NCBI RefSeq assembly: GCF_047495875.1
Contig: NC_092474.1
Span: 11,160,501 to 11,224,500 of the forward strand
DNA from: Pithys albifrons albifrons
Lineage: Eukaryota > Chordata > Aves > Passeriformes > Thamnophilidae
Reading direction: 5' to 3'
DNA: 64,000 nt
The notes beneath the pieces were generated by a model that saw only the letters and a program-made list of their open reading frames with translations, was not told the origin of the DNA and made no database searches. Positions 26,905-39,400 of this stretch are shown one piece after another (position 1 is the first letter of the stretch; every line of letters begins with the position of its first letter). A program made the position numbers and the translations under genes.

Positions 26905-27140
26905 CCCGCACCGGCACCAGCACCGGGACCGGGCACCGCACCCGGCACCGCATCGGCACCGGCATCGGGACCGGGCACCGCACCCGGCACCGCATCGGCA
27001 CCGGCACCGCCATCGGGCACCGCATCGGCACCACCATCGACACGGCCATCGGCACCGGCCCTGGGCACTGCCATCGGCACCAGCACCGGCACCGGCACTG
27101 GGCACAGCCTCGGCACTGCCACCGCCACCGGCACCGGGAC
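26905..27140. repeat. GC-rich tandem repeat upstream of BICDL1
   Basis: This array is built from variants of the hexamer GGCACC/GGCATC, with interruptions such as GGGACC and CACTGG. A larger 42-bp duplication is visible: the block starting GGGACCGGGCACCGCACCCG at 26925 recurs at 26967. Most periodicities are multiples of 3, so all frames stay open for long distances. The array lies 140-370 bp upstream of the BICDL1 ATG, in the presumed 5' UTR or promoter. Confidence 0.85.
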
Positions 27141-27386
27141 CCCGCGGGTCGGTGCGCGGGTCCTCCTGGACCCGCCTGCCGCCGGCAGGTCTCGCTGCTT
27201 CTGCCGCAGGCCGAAAATCCCCCCCAGACATTGGGAAAGCCCAGGAACAGAGCTTGGCACAGCCCCCCGGAGGGGCACAGCGAGTTCTGCCTGCTCGCTC
27301 CCCGCCCTGAGCTCTAGATGGGATCTTTTGGGGCCCAGAGCGGCTCTTGGGATCTTTCTTGCTGGGTGGTTCGCCCCGGAGAGCTG

Positions 27387-27399
27387 ACTACAGCTTCCA
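27387..27399 (+). promoter_or_regulatory. ACTACA-type motif, imperfect ZNF143/THAP11-like site
   Basis: ACTACAGCTTCCA partly matches the ACTACAATTCCCA core bound by ZNF143 and THAP11 at vertebrate promoters. It is about 620 bp upstream of the BICDL1 ATG and pairs with a better match in opposite orientation 98 bp farther out. It is a weak call on its own. Confidence 0.25.
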
Positions 27400-27484
27400 A
27401 CAGCCACCGGGGCTTGCGTTCAGCCTCAGATTGTTTGGGATGTTCCCGGATAGCATTTGTCCTAAAGGTACCCTTGGTGAACGT

Positions 27485-27497
27485 TGGGAGTTGTAGT
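27485..27497 (-). promoter_or_regulatory. ZNF143/THAP11-like site
   Basis: The minus strand reads ACTACAACTCCCA, one base away from the common ACTACAATTCCCA core of vertebrate promoters. It lies at the outer edge of the BICDL1 CpG island, about 720 bp upstream of the start codon. Such sites are usually within a few hundred bases of a transcription start. A start near here would make the 5' UTR include the tandem repeat. Confidence 0.45.
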
Positions 27498-27499
27498 CA

Positions 27500-30400
27500 A
27501 TTCTGCTCCTGGCACTGTTCTCTGTATTGGGGGCAGGACTTGTTTGGTTTTAAGTTTTGGTTTTGTTGACTGTCTACCCCCTTAGATCCCGGCATTACTT
27601 TTCTTCTCACCACAGGAGGGAGGCTGAGGCAGAATAAGGCAGCATAAAACTATATATTGTCTTGTTTGCTGAGACCTCATTCCCTAATTTTCTGATTATG
27701 CTTTAGTTTTAAGTGAGGCTTTAATAGGGATCAAACAAAAACATTTTTAAGGAAACTTATGCTTTTGATTCCTGGATTCTGCAGAAAGGAATCACAGGTT
27801 TTACAACTTTTCTCTTTAGACCCTGCTTTCATGGGCCTTGTTTGCCTTCCTTCTACAGAATATTCACTTAGACCATGTTCATCTGTATGCAACAGCCCCA
27901 GTGCATCAGTCCAAGGATGCTTTTGGCTGGGACAGTTGGTGACTGATGCAGTTTTCTACCAGGGCTGTCTCCTGCCTTGTGTCAGACCCAGGGCCCTGGA
28001 GAGCTGCTGATTATTGGTAACAGTTAGAACATGAATTGTGGCAATGCAAACTTCCCTCTGGCCATCTGCCACTGGGACTTGGCCTTTCATGGGGATACGC
28101 CCCAACAGCCCAGCCAGAGGGACCTGTGGATCCTCAGCCCTTTTCCTGGCAGTGTCAGTTAACACTTGTGGTGCTCTTTGTAATGTGAGCTCCTGTTCTC
28201 CAAGGACCAGGCAGACACCTGGTACCTCATGCCAAGCTGCCAGCACCCATCCCACATCAGTAACTGTTGGCCATTATGACCATTATGATTTCTTTTGCGC
28301 TGGTGACCCAGAGGTGACGCCTCCTTCATCTCATAGCAATTCCCCCAGGCACTGATTTTTCTAGTCCTTTTGTCCTTGCAATCAACTGATGCTTACAAAG
28401 CTGCAGAGTGGGATTCACCATAAGGTGAGCTGGTTTGAGCAGCACTGGCCCTTTTGAAAGAACTTCTGCCCCGATGTGGCAGCTGTGCTTTCACAGATTT
28501 GATCATCCCTATTTAAACACAGGAGGGCGTTTAATATGTAAGCTGATTGTGAGCACCTTCTGCTGGAAGTGCCTACCACAGCAAACCAAACCTCCTGGTG
28601 TGATTAATGAAATCCATTGTGGCATCAATTTTCATCTCTAATGCTTCCTTCAGTGTATAAAACAAAGAGATTATACTGAGATGGTTTTAATCCCCAAAAC
28701 AAAGCCTGAAGCAAACCCCACAGCTGCAGCTGTTAGGATAGGGATGAGGAAAAGCAATTGCTTGGATGGAGTGGAAAAAGCACATATAAATCAGTGCTAT
28801 GTATCGTAAATATGCCAGCATCTTAGTCAGGCATCTATGCAAGCTTAATACCCTTTTGGGGGCTATTGACTGCAAAAAATAACTGTGTTATCTGGAGTAA
28901 CCTTGGATTAAAGCTTTATTTCCAGCACAACATGTTATTGACTTCCACTTAAAGAAAAATGAATAAAAAACCCCATTGTCCTGTGAATTTAATTATGGAT
29001 TTGACTTTTTAGAAATATATTAGGTTACTATTTTTTAAAACTCCTCTGTCTGTTAATTTATTAGTATTTTACTTTGTATGTGTTATCGTAGTCAAATACC
29101 CATGAAAAACTATTAAGATTATAATAATACAGTTTATTTACAGTCATATGGTGGCATTATCTATATGGACCCTAAAATTTATTTCAGCTGAGAGCTGGGA
29201 CAGTTGCTGCCCATAAGTGGACACCCAACTCCCATTTCTGCTCTTCTTCCCCTGGTTAAGCTTGGTTATGTCCTTTGGAGAGCCTCAGCCCAGAAAACAG
29301 AATAATTAGTTAAGTGAAACAAGTCAAACATGAAGTTGTTGAGTTTTAATTACCCTGCTAAAGCCTGATGTGAGACTTCACTCCTCAGGTACTAGAACTG
29401 CAATAGTGAGTAGTTCTTGTGGAGATTTAGGTCAAGCATTTCAAGAGCTCTTGCAACACAGAAGGTTCCTGTGTGTACAGCAATAATTATTTTTCAGCGT
29501 GGAAATCACCACAGGGATGACCCTTCCTGAAAATGCAAAAAGGCCAGACTGTCTCAAGCACACAGAGAACTGAGAGCAAGTAATGTCATCAAAGAACACA
29601 AAAATATCACCTTATCCATGCCTTCTCTGTGATATTGGGAAACAAGGGTGAAAATAAAGCATAGGTATAAGAGAGTGGTGTAAGGTTGCCTGTAAGAGGA
29701 TCAATCATTATTTTCTTGCTCAGATATAAAACTTAGAGGTCTGTATAAGAAAAAGCAAGTAGCAAAATGTTCTGTCCTTATGGGGCAAAAGGACAGCACT
29801 GGCTTTGTACAGAAGTAATTCCCCTTCTTGCTTTTCCCCATGCCAAGATTACCCAATTCAGTAAATAAGCCACAGGGATGGGTGGAGAACTTGCCATTCA
29901 GAGCTACCTGCCAGTGCAGTGCACTCTGCTAAGCAGGTTCCTAGAAGAGCAAGACACTGAAACAGGCAATCCAGCTTAAGTATGGGTACAGTGCTGTGTA
30001 TTGTCCTTCCCAGAGGGTCAAGGAGAGGTGAACTCTAAGCTCTGCAGGCTCTTCAAGCCCAGTGTCAAGTATATTGTTAAATACAATGCTTTGAAATCTG
30101 TGTTCTGCCTTCCAGGGATTTCACTGGTTGGTCTCTTCACAAAGGAAGTGTGGCAGAGGGTCTGGACCTTTGGTGGTTACACCAAAAGATGCTGGAGCAT
30201 GTAGGACTGTATGAGTTAAGCAGGTCAAAGCATTTTTAACACATCAGAAAAGTCGTAGACCCAATAAATGTCCAAGTGCTTCAATCAATACCTTCACCTC
30301 AGCTGTGAGGGCAGCACTCAGAAAGCAAGCACTGCAAGGGATCATCCTTTTTTATTTAGAGTAAGGAAAGAAAAAGACTTGTTGTGGGAAAGCCACAGCC

Positions 30401-33400
30401 AGAACTATAAAAGCAGATTATTATCCTGTGCTTTTAAAGCTGCCTGTGGTGAGAAAGGAATGCCCATCAGCATCCTTAATCTTCCTGTCAGTGGGCTGAC
30501 AGACTTCCAGGGGAGGCGGCACAAGTTATCAGGTTTCTTTTGCCATTCCCTCTCTCTTCCCCCCTCTCCCATTCCCCCGCCACCCTTTTTTAATGATTAA
30601 TTGCTTTATTTTTCTCTTTGCTTTACTGCACATTATTTCTGACACTTTTTTCAGTGTTTCTGGTTGTTTGGTACCTCTGTGCTGAGGTGTTTGGTGCCAC
30701 AGCCTCCTGCTGCTGCAAGATGGACAGCAAGAGGTGCAGGCAGCCTCAGTTTGCTGTTACCCTAATGAATAATTAAAGGCACGTGTCTTGCTTTCAAATC
30801 AGGCTAGAACTGCAAAGCCAGAGATGAGACTCATGTGTGACCTTTCTTTCTCTGCTTCTTTAATGTCCAAAGCTATCTGGCATGAGTGTGCCAGGGTTTT
30901 CCCTGGTGCTGGGCAGAGGAAATACAAGATGGGAAGGTGTATTTACAGAAGTTGGTAAGGGAAAAAGAACTGAAATTTCTCATTAAACAGAAAAGATAGA
31001 TGTCATGAGTGTTAGCCAAGCAACATGTAGTAAAATAAGAGACCATCCTGATTTTTCTTAAGGCTAAATATCCCCACAGAGTTTCCAGCAAGTTTGTTGT
31101 TTTCTGGGATTATCAATAATACATCAATAAAAGCAGAAAAAACACTCACCCACCAAGGTGACTCAAGATTGAAGTCAGGGGAAACATGCCTTGACTGCCA
31201 AGGGTGTAAAGCTAAGGGTGACTCAGGAGAGCCCAAGGACAGCCAGCACCATGCTGAGCTCTCCCTGCCTGTGTGTAAGGAACAAGGGATGCAAAGGGAA
31301 AAGAACAGGGGAACAGTTTTGACTTGTTGTATGGCACATATGAGTGTCATGCTGAGATATCCATGAGTTCACAGATGTGAATACTTTCCACTATAGCTTT
31401 TGGTCTCTTTGAGGTGTAAGGTCTGGAAACATTCCATAACAGTCTCTTCAGAACAAAAATGTCTGTGCTGGGAACAAGCAGAACTACTCTGGAGGTGGAA
31501 GAGTTGCATGGCCAATATTTCAGGCCGGCTTGATCAATAATTTAACTTTGGTTCATACCCAGGACTCACCTGACACACAGGTTACTTTGCACCTGGGGTC
31601 CCTTCTTGTCTTACCATGCTCCAGGGAGACTCTGGACACAGGATCCAAGCTGGCTCCTTACAGGAACAATTTTCCAACACTTACCCAGGAGGGCTGCCAT
31701 CCTCACATACTCCTGCACCAGCTGCAGGGATTGCCAGTGTGTGCCTTCATCATCCTGTTCTGGACATGCTGGGCAGAGCTGCTGCAGCATCACTTCTCAT
31801 TGCTCCAGGCCTTCTCAGATGGAGGAGCTGCAGGGAAACAAAAGCTGTTGAAGGGCCATGGTGAGCACAAACAGGTCCAGAGCAACCTGGGGTGGGGCTG
31901 TGCAGGGTGGGCAGTGAGAGGGGTTGGGTCTGACCCTTCCACTCAAACCTGGCCCTGGGGCTTGCTGCCTCTGCAGCCCACAGAAGCAAAGATGTAATGG
32001 TTCCATGGCTGATGTAGATCTACATCTAGACTAAGGCTGTGTTTTCAATGAAGTAGGTGTTTTCAGCAGTGGCTGTGAGTTACTCCCTCTTGGATCTCAC
32101 CACATGACAGTGTTTGACAAGCCTCTGTGGAACAAACACTCCTATTGAGAAATAAAAAGGACACTGTGACTTTGCTCATATAATGACATCAACTGAGGGA
32201 GTTGTTCTTGATTGTATTTCTTTACAGCAATCCCTCAGGTCCTAAAATTGCTTGTCATGGTTTTGGCCAAGGAGTTCTGCAACTATTTAATGATTGGACA
32301 TGACTTTGGGCTTTGATGTGGGGAAAAATATTTGTTCACTAGTATCTTGCCCTGCTTCTTAGGGATATACTATGATTTGTAATGACTCATCTTAGGAACA
32401 CAGGTCTTTGATCTGGTATTATTGGATTGTAATTGAACATGTTGACACAAAGCAATGCAGCCTCCTTCACTCACTGTTGTGGTCAATTATTTCATGATAA
32501 TGGCAACTCTGCCAGGTATTTTTGCTTCATTGAGCAATTATGTTGTTATGGAAACTGGTATTCTATAAATTATCTGAAGGGAGACCTGATTCACTCCTTG
32601 GGAACAAGAAATTTTAAAGTAAAAAGTACAGGGTGACAGGTCGTTTTATTACCTATATATTTATTTGTGTAATTATTCATCCTTAGGGCCTGCAACTTCC
32701 TTGGTGCAAATACCAGCACCTTCATGTCCATGCAGGATCTGCTTAGTTGTTGTCCCTCATTAGAGAGTGTATCACCAGTGGATTTGCACAGCTGAAGATG
32801 AGCTTATTGCTTCCTGTGTTTAGGTGACCCCTCTGCCAACCCTGGTGGATTTGGAGAACATTTCTGTGTTCCACCTGCAGGGCTCATGACCTTCAAAACC
32901 CTTGCCCTGGCTGTGCTGTTGTCACTGCTGTGTGTGGCTGTGGCAGGAAGGATTTGTCCTTTGTCTTTGAGGGCAGGATTTATGAAGGACTGGACACTGC
33001 AAGAGATTGATAATCTGATACAAGAACCTCTTGCTCCTGTTCAGCCATCAAATGTTTCACACAGGCTGTGTGTGTGCAACTGTTTCCTTCCCATCCATTG
33101 CTAGTTCCTTGACTTAAGGTGAAGGAATGTGCAGCTTTAAGGGGTTTTTAGTTGGGGTATTTTTCCCAAACAAAACCTACCCTTTCAACCGGTGTAAAGG
33201 AATCCCCTTATTTATTAATCCCAAGCACTGGAAAAAGTCACAGAGCCTGAAATGTCACATCATTAGGAGCCAAACAATCGTGCCTGCCTGGAGCCATCCT
33301 GGAGATTTGCAGCACAGAAGTTTTCACAAGGAGCTTTTGCAGCACCCATTACCTATCAGAGTAATCCCCTTTCATCTCCTGAGCTGTTTCCTCAGCTTCT

Positions 33401-36400
33401 CAGGAGCACGAACTTCGATAAACATGTGGGTGGGAAACCACTGAAGAGAAGTAATTAAGCTGCTCCTGGTGAGCTGAAGCTCATCCTACATGGATGAGGA
33501 CTGTGCATTAGCTTGAGGTAGTCAGTGCTATTCCCCAGCATCCTTCTCCTTTTTCCTGCTTTCAAACTGTGATTTCTTTGGTTTCTTTTTAACAGTTGAA
33601 TTACTAAAAAGAGTGTTGTTACCTTACACATGTTCATCCTAAACCTGAAGTTGACTGATCTGTTTGGTATCCAGATGCTGTGGGCAGGAGGGTGAGATGT
33701 CTGTCAATGTGTGTTCTGGTAAAAGGACCATACTGGGAAACATTCTTGGCTTTCACCTTCCACATATCAGTTCCAGCTGGAAAAGCTGGGTATTGCTTCT
33801 TAACATTGATGAAATATTACATTGTTTCATAGTATTTACTAAATACTAGCTCATCAGGAAGAGCTGAAGCAGGTGTTCAGAGAGAAACCAACACTAAAAA
33901 AGGAATCAAAGAAGTAACAAAACTTCTGAATATTTAAATCACAGAAGTCCAAGTGACTTCTCTTCAAAATGCCCATTCTTCCTGGAAGAGCTTTCAGAAG
34001 GTTACGTGGTGTCTGTGAATGCCACAGGACAGGGGCCACACTCCCTGGGCCCAGGGAAAAGTGCTCTGCAGGGTGGTCCAGAGCAGGAGCCACTTCTCTT
34101 GGCTTCAGGGCACCTGGAAACCTCTTTTCTGTTCTGGCCTGGCCATGAAGAAGACCTGCAAGCACCAGGAAATGAGTTTCCAGATGATAATAAGTTTCCC
34201 TGAGTAGTGGGGTTTAATTTGAGGGTGGTAATCAACCTTGCTATGAAAATACCCGTCTTAATCTCTTCAGCAGAATGAAAATCCTGTATCTTCTCATTCT
34301 AGTTGCTGGTTTCTAAATCCCCTTGAGCTTGTCAGAACCTTTCTGCTTCACAGAGTGGAGAGCTGCCAGACTGGTGTGTCATCTCTCTGGGGTCTGCTGC
34401 CCACGTAGCAGGTAGCACATTCACATTCAAAATAGCAGACTTGTTAAGAGTGCAGGACAGCTTCAGTTGGCAGTAGAAGATTTGGGGTTTTTACAAATGT
34501 GGTTACATATTTCTGTATGAGAACAATTCACAATGAAATAAAACTTGCTATGAGTAATTTCCATTTTAAGCACATATTATGTGTAAGAGTTTCCAAGAGA
34601 AAAAGAATTGCCAAATAATAGCTAAGACATACTGTTGAATTATGGGCATTGGTTTCTGTTGTTTAATTACCTGCAGACTGCACTATCCTGCTGGAAATTC
34701 AACAGCAGAACAGTTCAGCTCTCTTTCATCTGGCAAATGTATTTCTTTAGGATTAAAAAGTAAATTATTTTCCATAATTTGTACTGCTCAGAAAACCAAT
34801 GCATCTTTTCTCCCCATTTGGGAACTTGCATCACTAACAGAAGCAGGTCTTTGAAAGCTTTTTATTTGTCTGCTTTACTGCAAGCACAAGAACTCCTCTG
34901 CACAGCACTGTGCAAAGATCCCTGAATGTTACACACATGCAGAAGCATCTGCTTTTGGAGAGGCAGCAAAACCAGACCTTTCCCTAAACCACACCCCACC
35001 CCTTCCTGGATTACCTGCTTTCCAAGGAGCCCAAAGCTCTTCATAGAATCCATAATGAGGGAAGTCTTGGGGTAACATTGTCCTACAATCCCTCTTCCCC
35101 TTTCACAGAGGGAGGAAGAGAAGCCAAGGCAGTAACTTGCCAACAGTGCCCCATTCCACGTCATGCAAACCTCATGTTAAAGTTGTGACCCTTAGATCAC
35201 AATTCCTCTTCAAGGGCTGTCACAAGAGGAAAACAAAAGAGTTCCTGCCAATATCTTCTTGTAATGACAACACTGCTTTGGTTTTTGAGAGGCACTCCCG
35301 AGGATCAAGGCAGGAGATGCTGTGACCCAGCTGAAGTCACAGGTGTGGGATGGTGATGGTATAAAAGAGCTGAATATAACATGAGCAAGAGAGAAGGTTG
35401 CAGCTCCAGAGAGTTTGAGATCAAAACATAAGGCACATGGAAAACATGAAAGAGATTGGTCTTAAATACCAGAAAGGAGCAATGGGGAGAATGAAGGCAT
35501 ATTACAGTAATTTTATTGGTCAGCTTTTAAATCGTGAGAGAAATTATGCTTGTAATTTAAAAAAGTATTTCTTTATTCCTGCTGGGAGGACCTAGTTGAC
35601 ACCAGCTGTAAGTGTGTTAGGACAGAAAAATCAAAGTGTTGAACTGCTGCAAGGCACTCTCATCATATCATAATGCCTTTTGAAGCTGTAATTCAATGAT
35701 TGATCAGAGGAGATCTAATTAACTAACTACATTATATGAAAAAAAAAACAATCATGGAGAAAGTTGTGATACTCTGGGTATCACATTCAACAGAATCTTT
35801 GCTCTGCTGCAGGGGTGTGGGTGTTCTGAGGAAAAGCCAAACCTTCATTCAATATATTGCCTAAAAATAAACTGTAAGATTAAAAGTTTCCTTTCTCTTT
35901 CTATCCTGCCTTTCCCATATTATTGCTTTGCATACTTCTAGACATTTTAGGAAGTGCATAGACCATATTTGTCACTAAAATATTCAGCATTCAGTTAACT
36001 GCTTAAATCTAATTTTCGCCCACACATGATCTGTATGGGGGTGAAATTTAAATACGAACATTACCTTAATGAAGTGTCTTCTATTCTTATTTCCCATTTT
36101 CACATTTTGCTGTACAGCCTTCCACGCCTGCAGAGGCCTGGTGAGCTCAGTCACATCAGAAATGACATTTATGGGCCTTTAGTGCAGCCTTGGTGTGAGT
36201 TCACAGGATCTCCTCCTGTGGGGTGTGTGAAGGCAGCGTGACCTGCAACATGACATATGAGAGTTGTGACAAAAATGAAGGCAAATGTTACTATTTGATG
36301 GGATTGATGAGGACTCTGACATGTTGCTGTAGAAGGATGGAGAGACTGGGTGCATATTTTGCTTACTTGATGGCCTTTCATCCTGGATGCAGAGACTGTG

Positions 36401-39400
36401 ATAAAACTCCACAGCAATCAGGCTCTCCAGCAGAGCTGGCTTTGGCTGAATGCCCTTTTTCCCTGTGATTCTCCTCTCTCTTGGACATCAGGTTATTTTA
36501 TAAAGCCTGACACGATCTTTTGCACCACAGGAAATCAGCCTTGTTGGGCAGGAAGGCAAGAGCCATCAAAAGTTATCTTACATGATTTCACTGCTGTGGG
36601 TTGGCTTGCCATACATTTGGGTATTTGGATTCTTTCAGCAACACTTTACTATTAAAAGTACATCTCAGTTTAAATATATTTTTGCCTACTTTAATCACCA
36701 TCTCTTAGGTCAGTGTCAGATTTGCCTTATGACAGGAATTTGATTTTTACATTTTCCCTTGCTGTTTTGGTTTAAGGACATCAGATAGATGAATATTGCT
36801 TCCCCAAATTTATGTTTGAGGGAAGAAATTTCAGCAAAGGCCAAAAGGGAAGGACACAATGACCTTCCAAACACTCCATTATTGAATGTCGTCCCAAAAG
36901 AGGCTGTGTGGCTTCCTGTGCCACAGTCTGGCCCACAGTTTGGAATTCTTGCTCCTCCCTATGCTATTCAGTGTCTGTGACATGTAAGATACACACTGGG
37001 TCAGTTTTACTCCAGTTTAACTCCAAAGGAGTAACCTATACACAACTAACTGAAATATTTATGGGTTTGCCCTTCAAGTGTCTTTGTTTGCTTAGTGTTT
37101 CAGAACTTACTCAGTGGGAAAAAGAAGATGCTTCCATATAACATGGTATGTCTGCAGAGCTCAGGAAATACTGTCTTACTCTCTGGAGCACACCAACATC
37201 CCTGCCCTGTCCAGAAGCTTCCCTGGCACTTGCTGTGGGCATGAACAGCGAGGGCAGGTTGCTGTGATTTTTATTGTGTCTGCACATGCGTCACCCTTGG
37301 TTGCTTCCTTTTATCTCCTGATGACTTATCAGCTCAATAATGTGCAGCATAACTACCCTGAAGTGCTAAAGCCACCAGAAATTGGAAAATCATTCAGCAG
37401 CACAGCCGGGAGTCAGACTGAGTGCCCACCCCCAGCCGATGGTGAAAAGGCTTCTGGGTGAAGGGGGTGATTTATGGGCATCATTTCTCAACTGCCATAG
37501 AATAAGGTCTTAGAGCTGGAAAGAGAATCTGGAATAAAGGAATCTACATCTCTGGAAAAGTGCCTCGCTCGGTGCTTCCAATAATGTTTTATTTTAAAAG
37601 CTGGAGTTGTATTTATAGAAAATTAAAATGGGATTCTCCTGTGCCAGCATATGCTCTGGAAATGATCTCCAGCCTTTGGTGTCTAGTGTTCTAACATGCT
37701 CCCATTAATTGTATCTATTAGTTGTTAGCCTGTTAAACTCTTTCTGTATCTCAGTTCTTTGAAGAACAACAGTAGTTTGATATAGTTGGAAAATGCAGGG
37801 TAGGCAAGTGGTTGTGTTTATAAAACAGAAGCATTATGTTGTTCTTTATTTACAATCACTGTAAATGGAAAATGCCTCTATTGTTTGTGTTTCTCTGAAA
37901 TTACCTATCACTCTTTCAGACACCTGAACACCCATTATCACCTCCAGAATTTTTGTCTGTGAGAGAAAATGTCCTTTATTGGCTGATCTCAGAAACACCA
38001 TCTCATCAATTGGGAACCAATTTAGAATTCTTTTAATTCAGCAGGTCATTAGAATATATATGGCACTTCCAGGGAAAATTAAACCTGGTGGAAGCAATGA
38101 AAGACTAGCAGTTATGTCTGATCAACAGGAATAGTCCAGCATCTAGGGAGAAAATGATGATGTATTTCAATTCAGAAGCCTATCCACATTTAACAAAGCT
38201 GGGGTTTGTATTTTTAGTCCATTACAAAAATACCAATAGTTGGAATTGTTTTTTGTTTGTTTGTTTTTTTTTTTGGAGGGGAAGGCAATGGTAGAAAGAC
38301 AGACAGCTGCAAGGAGTTGCAGCACATCCTGGTTCTTTATTTTGTTTGACCTGATTTAACAAGCTTCCTCTGTTGAAATACCATCGTCTATGTTGGGAAT
38401 TGTGTCAGGAAGCACAATATGTGCAGTGTGGGTGAGCGAGCCTGCAAAAACTGTCAATGAAATCAATTATAGGAATTATTGAATTACACATTAGATAAGA
38501 AGCAGATGACTTCTTTTTGCATGCAAGTGCAGTGTTGACTATTTTTGCCTCAATTAAAACACAGCCACACAGGCAGTGAAAATGTGTTACCAAAGCGTCA
38601 CAAGCCGCCCAGGCTTATTGATTATTTCCTTCTTTATGACTGAGGTCCGGCAGTCTCGTGGTTCTGGCACAAAGCACTGGGCAGATGAAGCCAGAGAGCA
38701 TCAATCTACCAACAATGTGCAATTTATATGCAGCTTGGGCAGAAATAGCCCTTCACAAATGACTTGACAGGGAGGAAAGGGGAAGTGTTTTTAGCAGTTG
38801 CAGTTTCCTGCTGGGTTGGTTCTCCTGAATCGTGCTGTGGGAGTTGTGTGTCCTTCTCTCACACCACAGCTGGGCAGTCAGTGACAGGCTGGGCAGAGAA
38901 GCTTGTCCCTGCACCTTCATCACTTACAAATTCCTTGTATCAGCCTGTTTATTGGATATTTTTGAATCTGGATAGCATTTTTTTGCCCCAAGAGGCTACA
39001 TGTAAGGTTGGAAGACTGGTTCTAGAACAGCCATCCTTTTGCAGACTCTCCACAGCTGTTGGACACCATTGCCAGCACTGCCTGGCTCTGCCTTTGGCTC
39101 AGTTTGGAGCTGAAGAACTCCAGAAAAACAGGAGGATTTAAAGAACCCTTTTCAAGAGAGAAACAGCACTTCTTACTCACAGGAACCAGATGATATATCA
39201 CCTTTTGAGGCTGGGGTACTGGAAGACATCAGAAGGAAAGCCAGGGGACTATAGAGAGGACAGAGGTGCAACAAACCTCAGCCTGTGTGCAAATCTCTTT
39301 TACACCAGCATCTTGTATTCTAAATAATCCTGATTTCCTAAGGTCTCTCCATGATGGATTGGGCTGATGTAGAACACAGCCTCCTCCATTGCTGTTACTG

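Larger units (their letters stand above)
26150..27450. promoter_or_regulatory. BICDL1: BICDL1 promoter CpG island
   Basis: G+C and CpG content are extreme from about 26150 to 27310, covering exon 1, its donor and the upstream region. No TATA box stands out, as is usual for CpG-island promoters. Very long open frames occur on both strands, up to 411 codons, but they reflect the scarcity of A/T-rich stop codons and the tandem repeat. Apart from BICDL1 exon 1 I do not call any of them coding. The transcription start cannot be placed from sequence alone. Confidence 0.8.

Noticed and set aside
26086..27407. Open frames of 360-411 codons on both strands around BICDL1 exon 1
   Set aside because: They overlap on opposite strands, begin at non-ATG codons or mid-repeat, and consist of tandem-repeat or composition-driven Pro/Ala/Gly/Arg runs. 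Only the part from 26768 to 26448 matches a known protein.
27956..28255. 99-codon minus-strand frame near the BICDL1 promoter
   Set aside because: It starts at GTG and has no recognised family or splice signals.
37497..37540. CATAGAATAAGGTCTTAGAG, like an ancient CR1/L3 end
   Set aside because: The similarity is too short and decayed to support a repeat call by eye.
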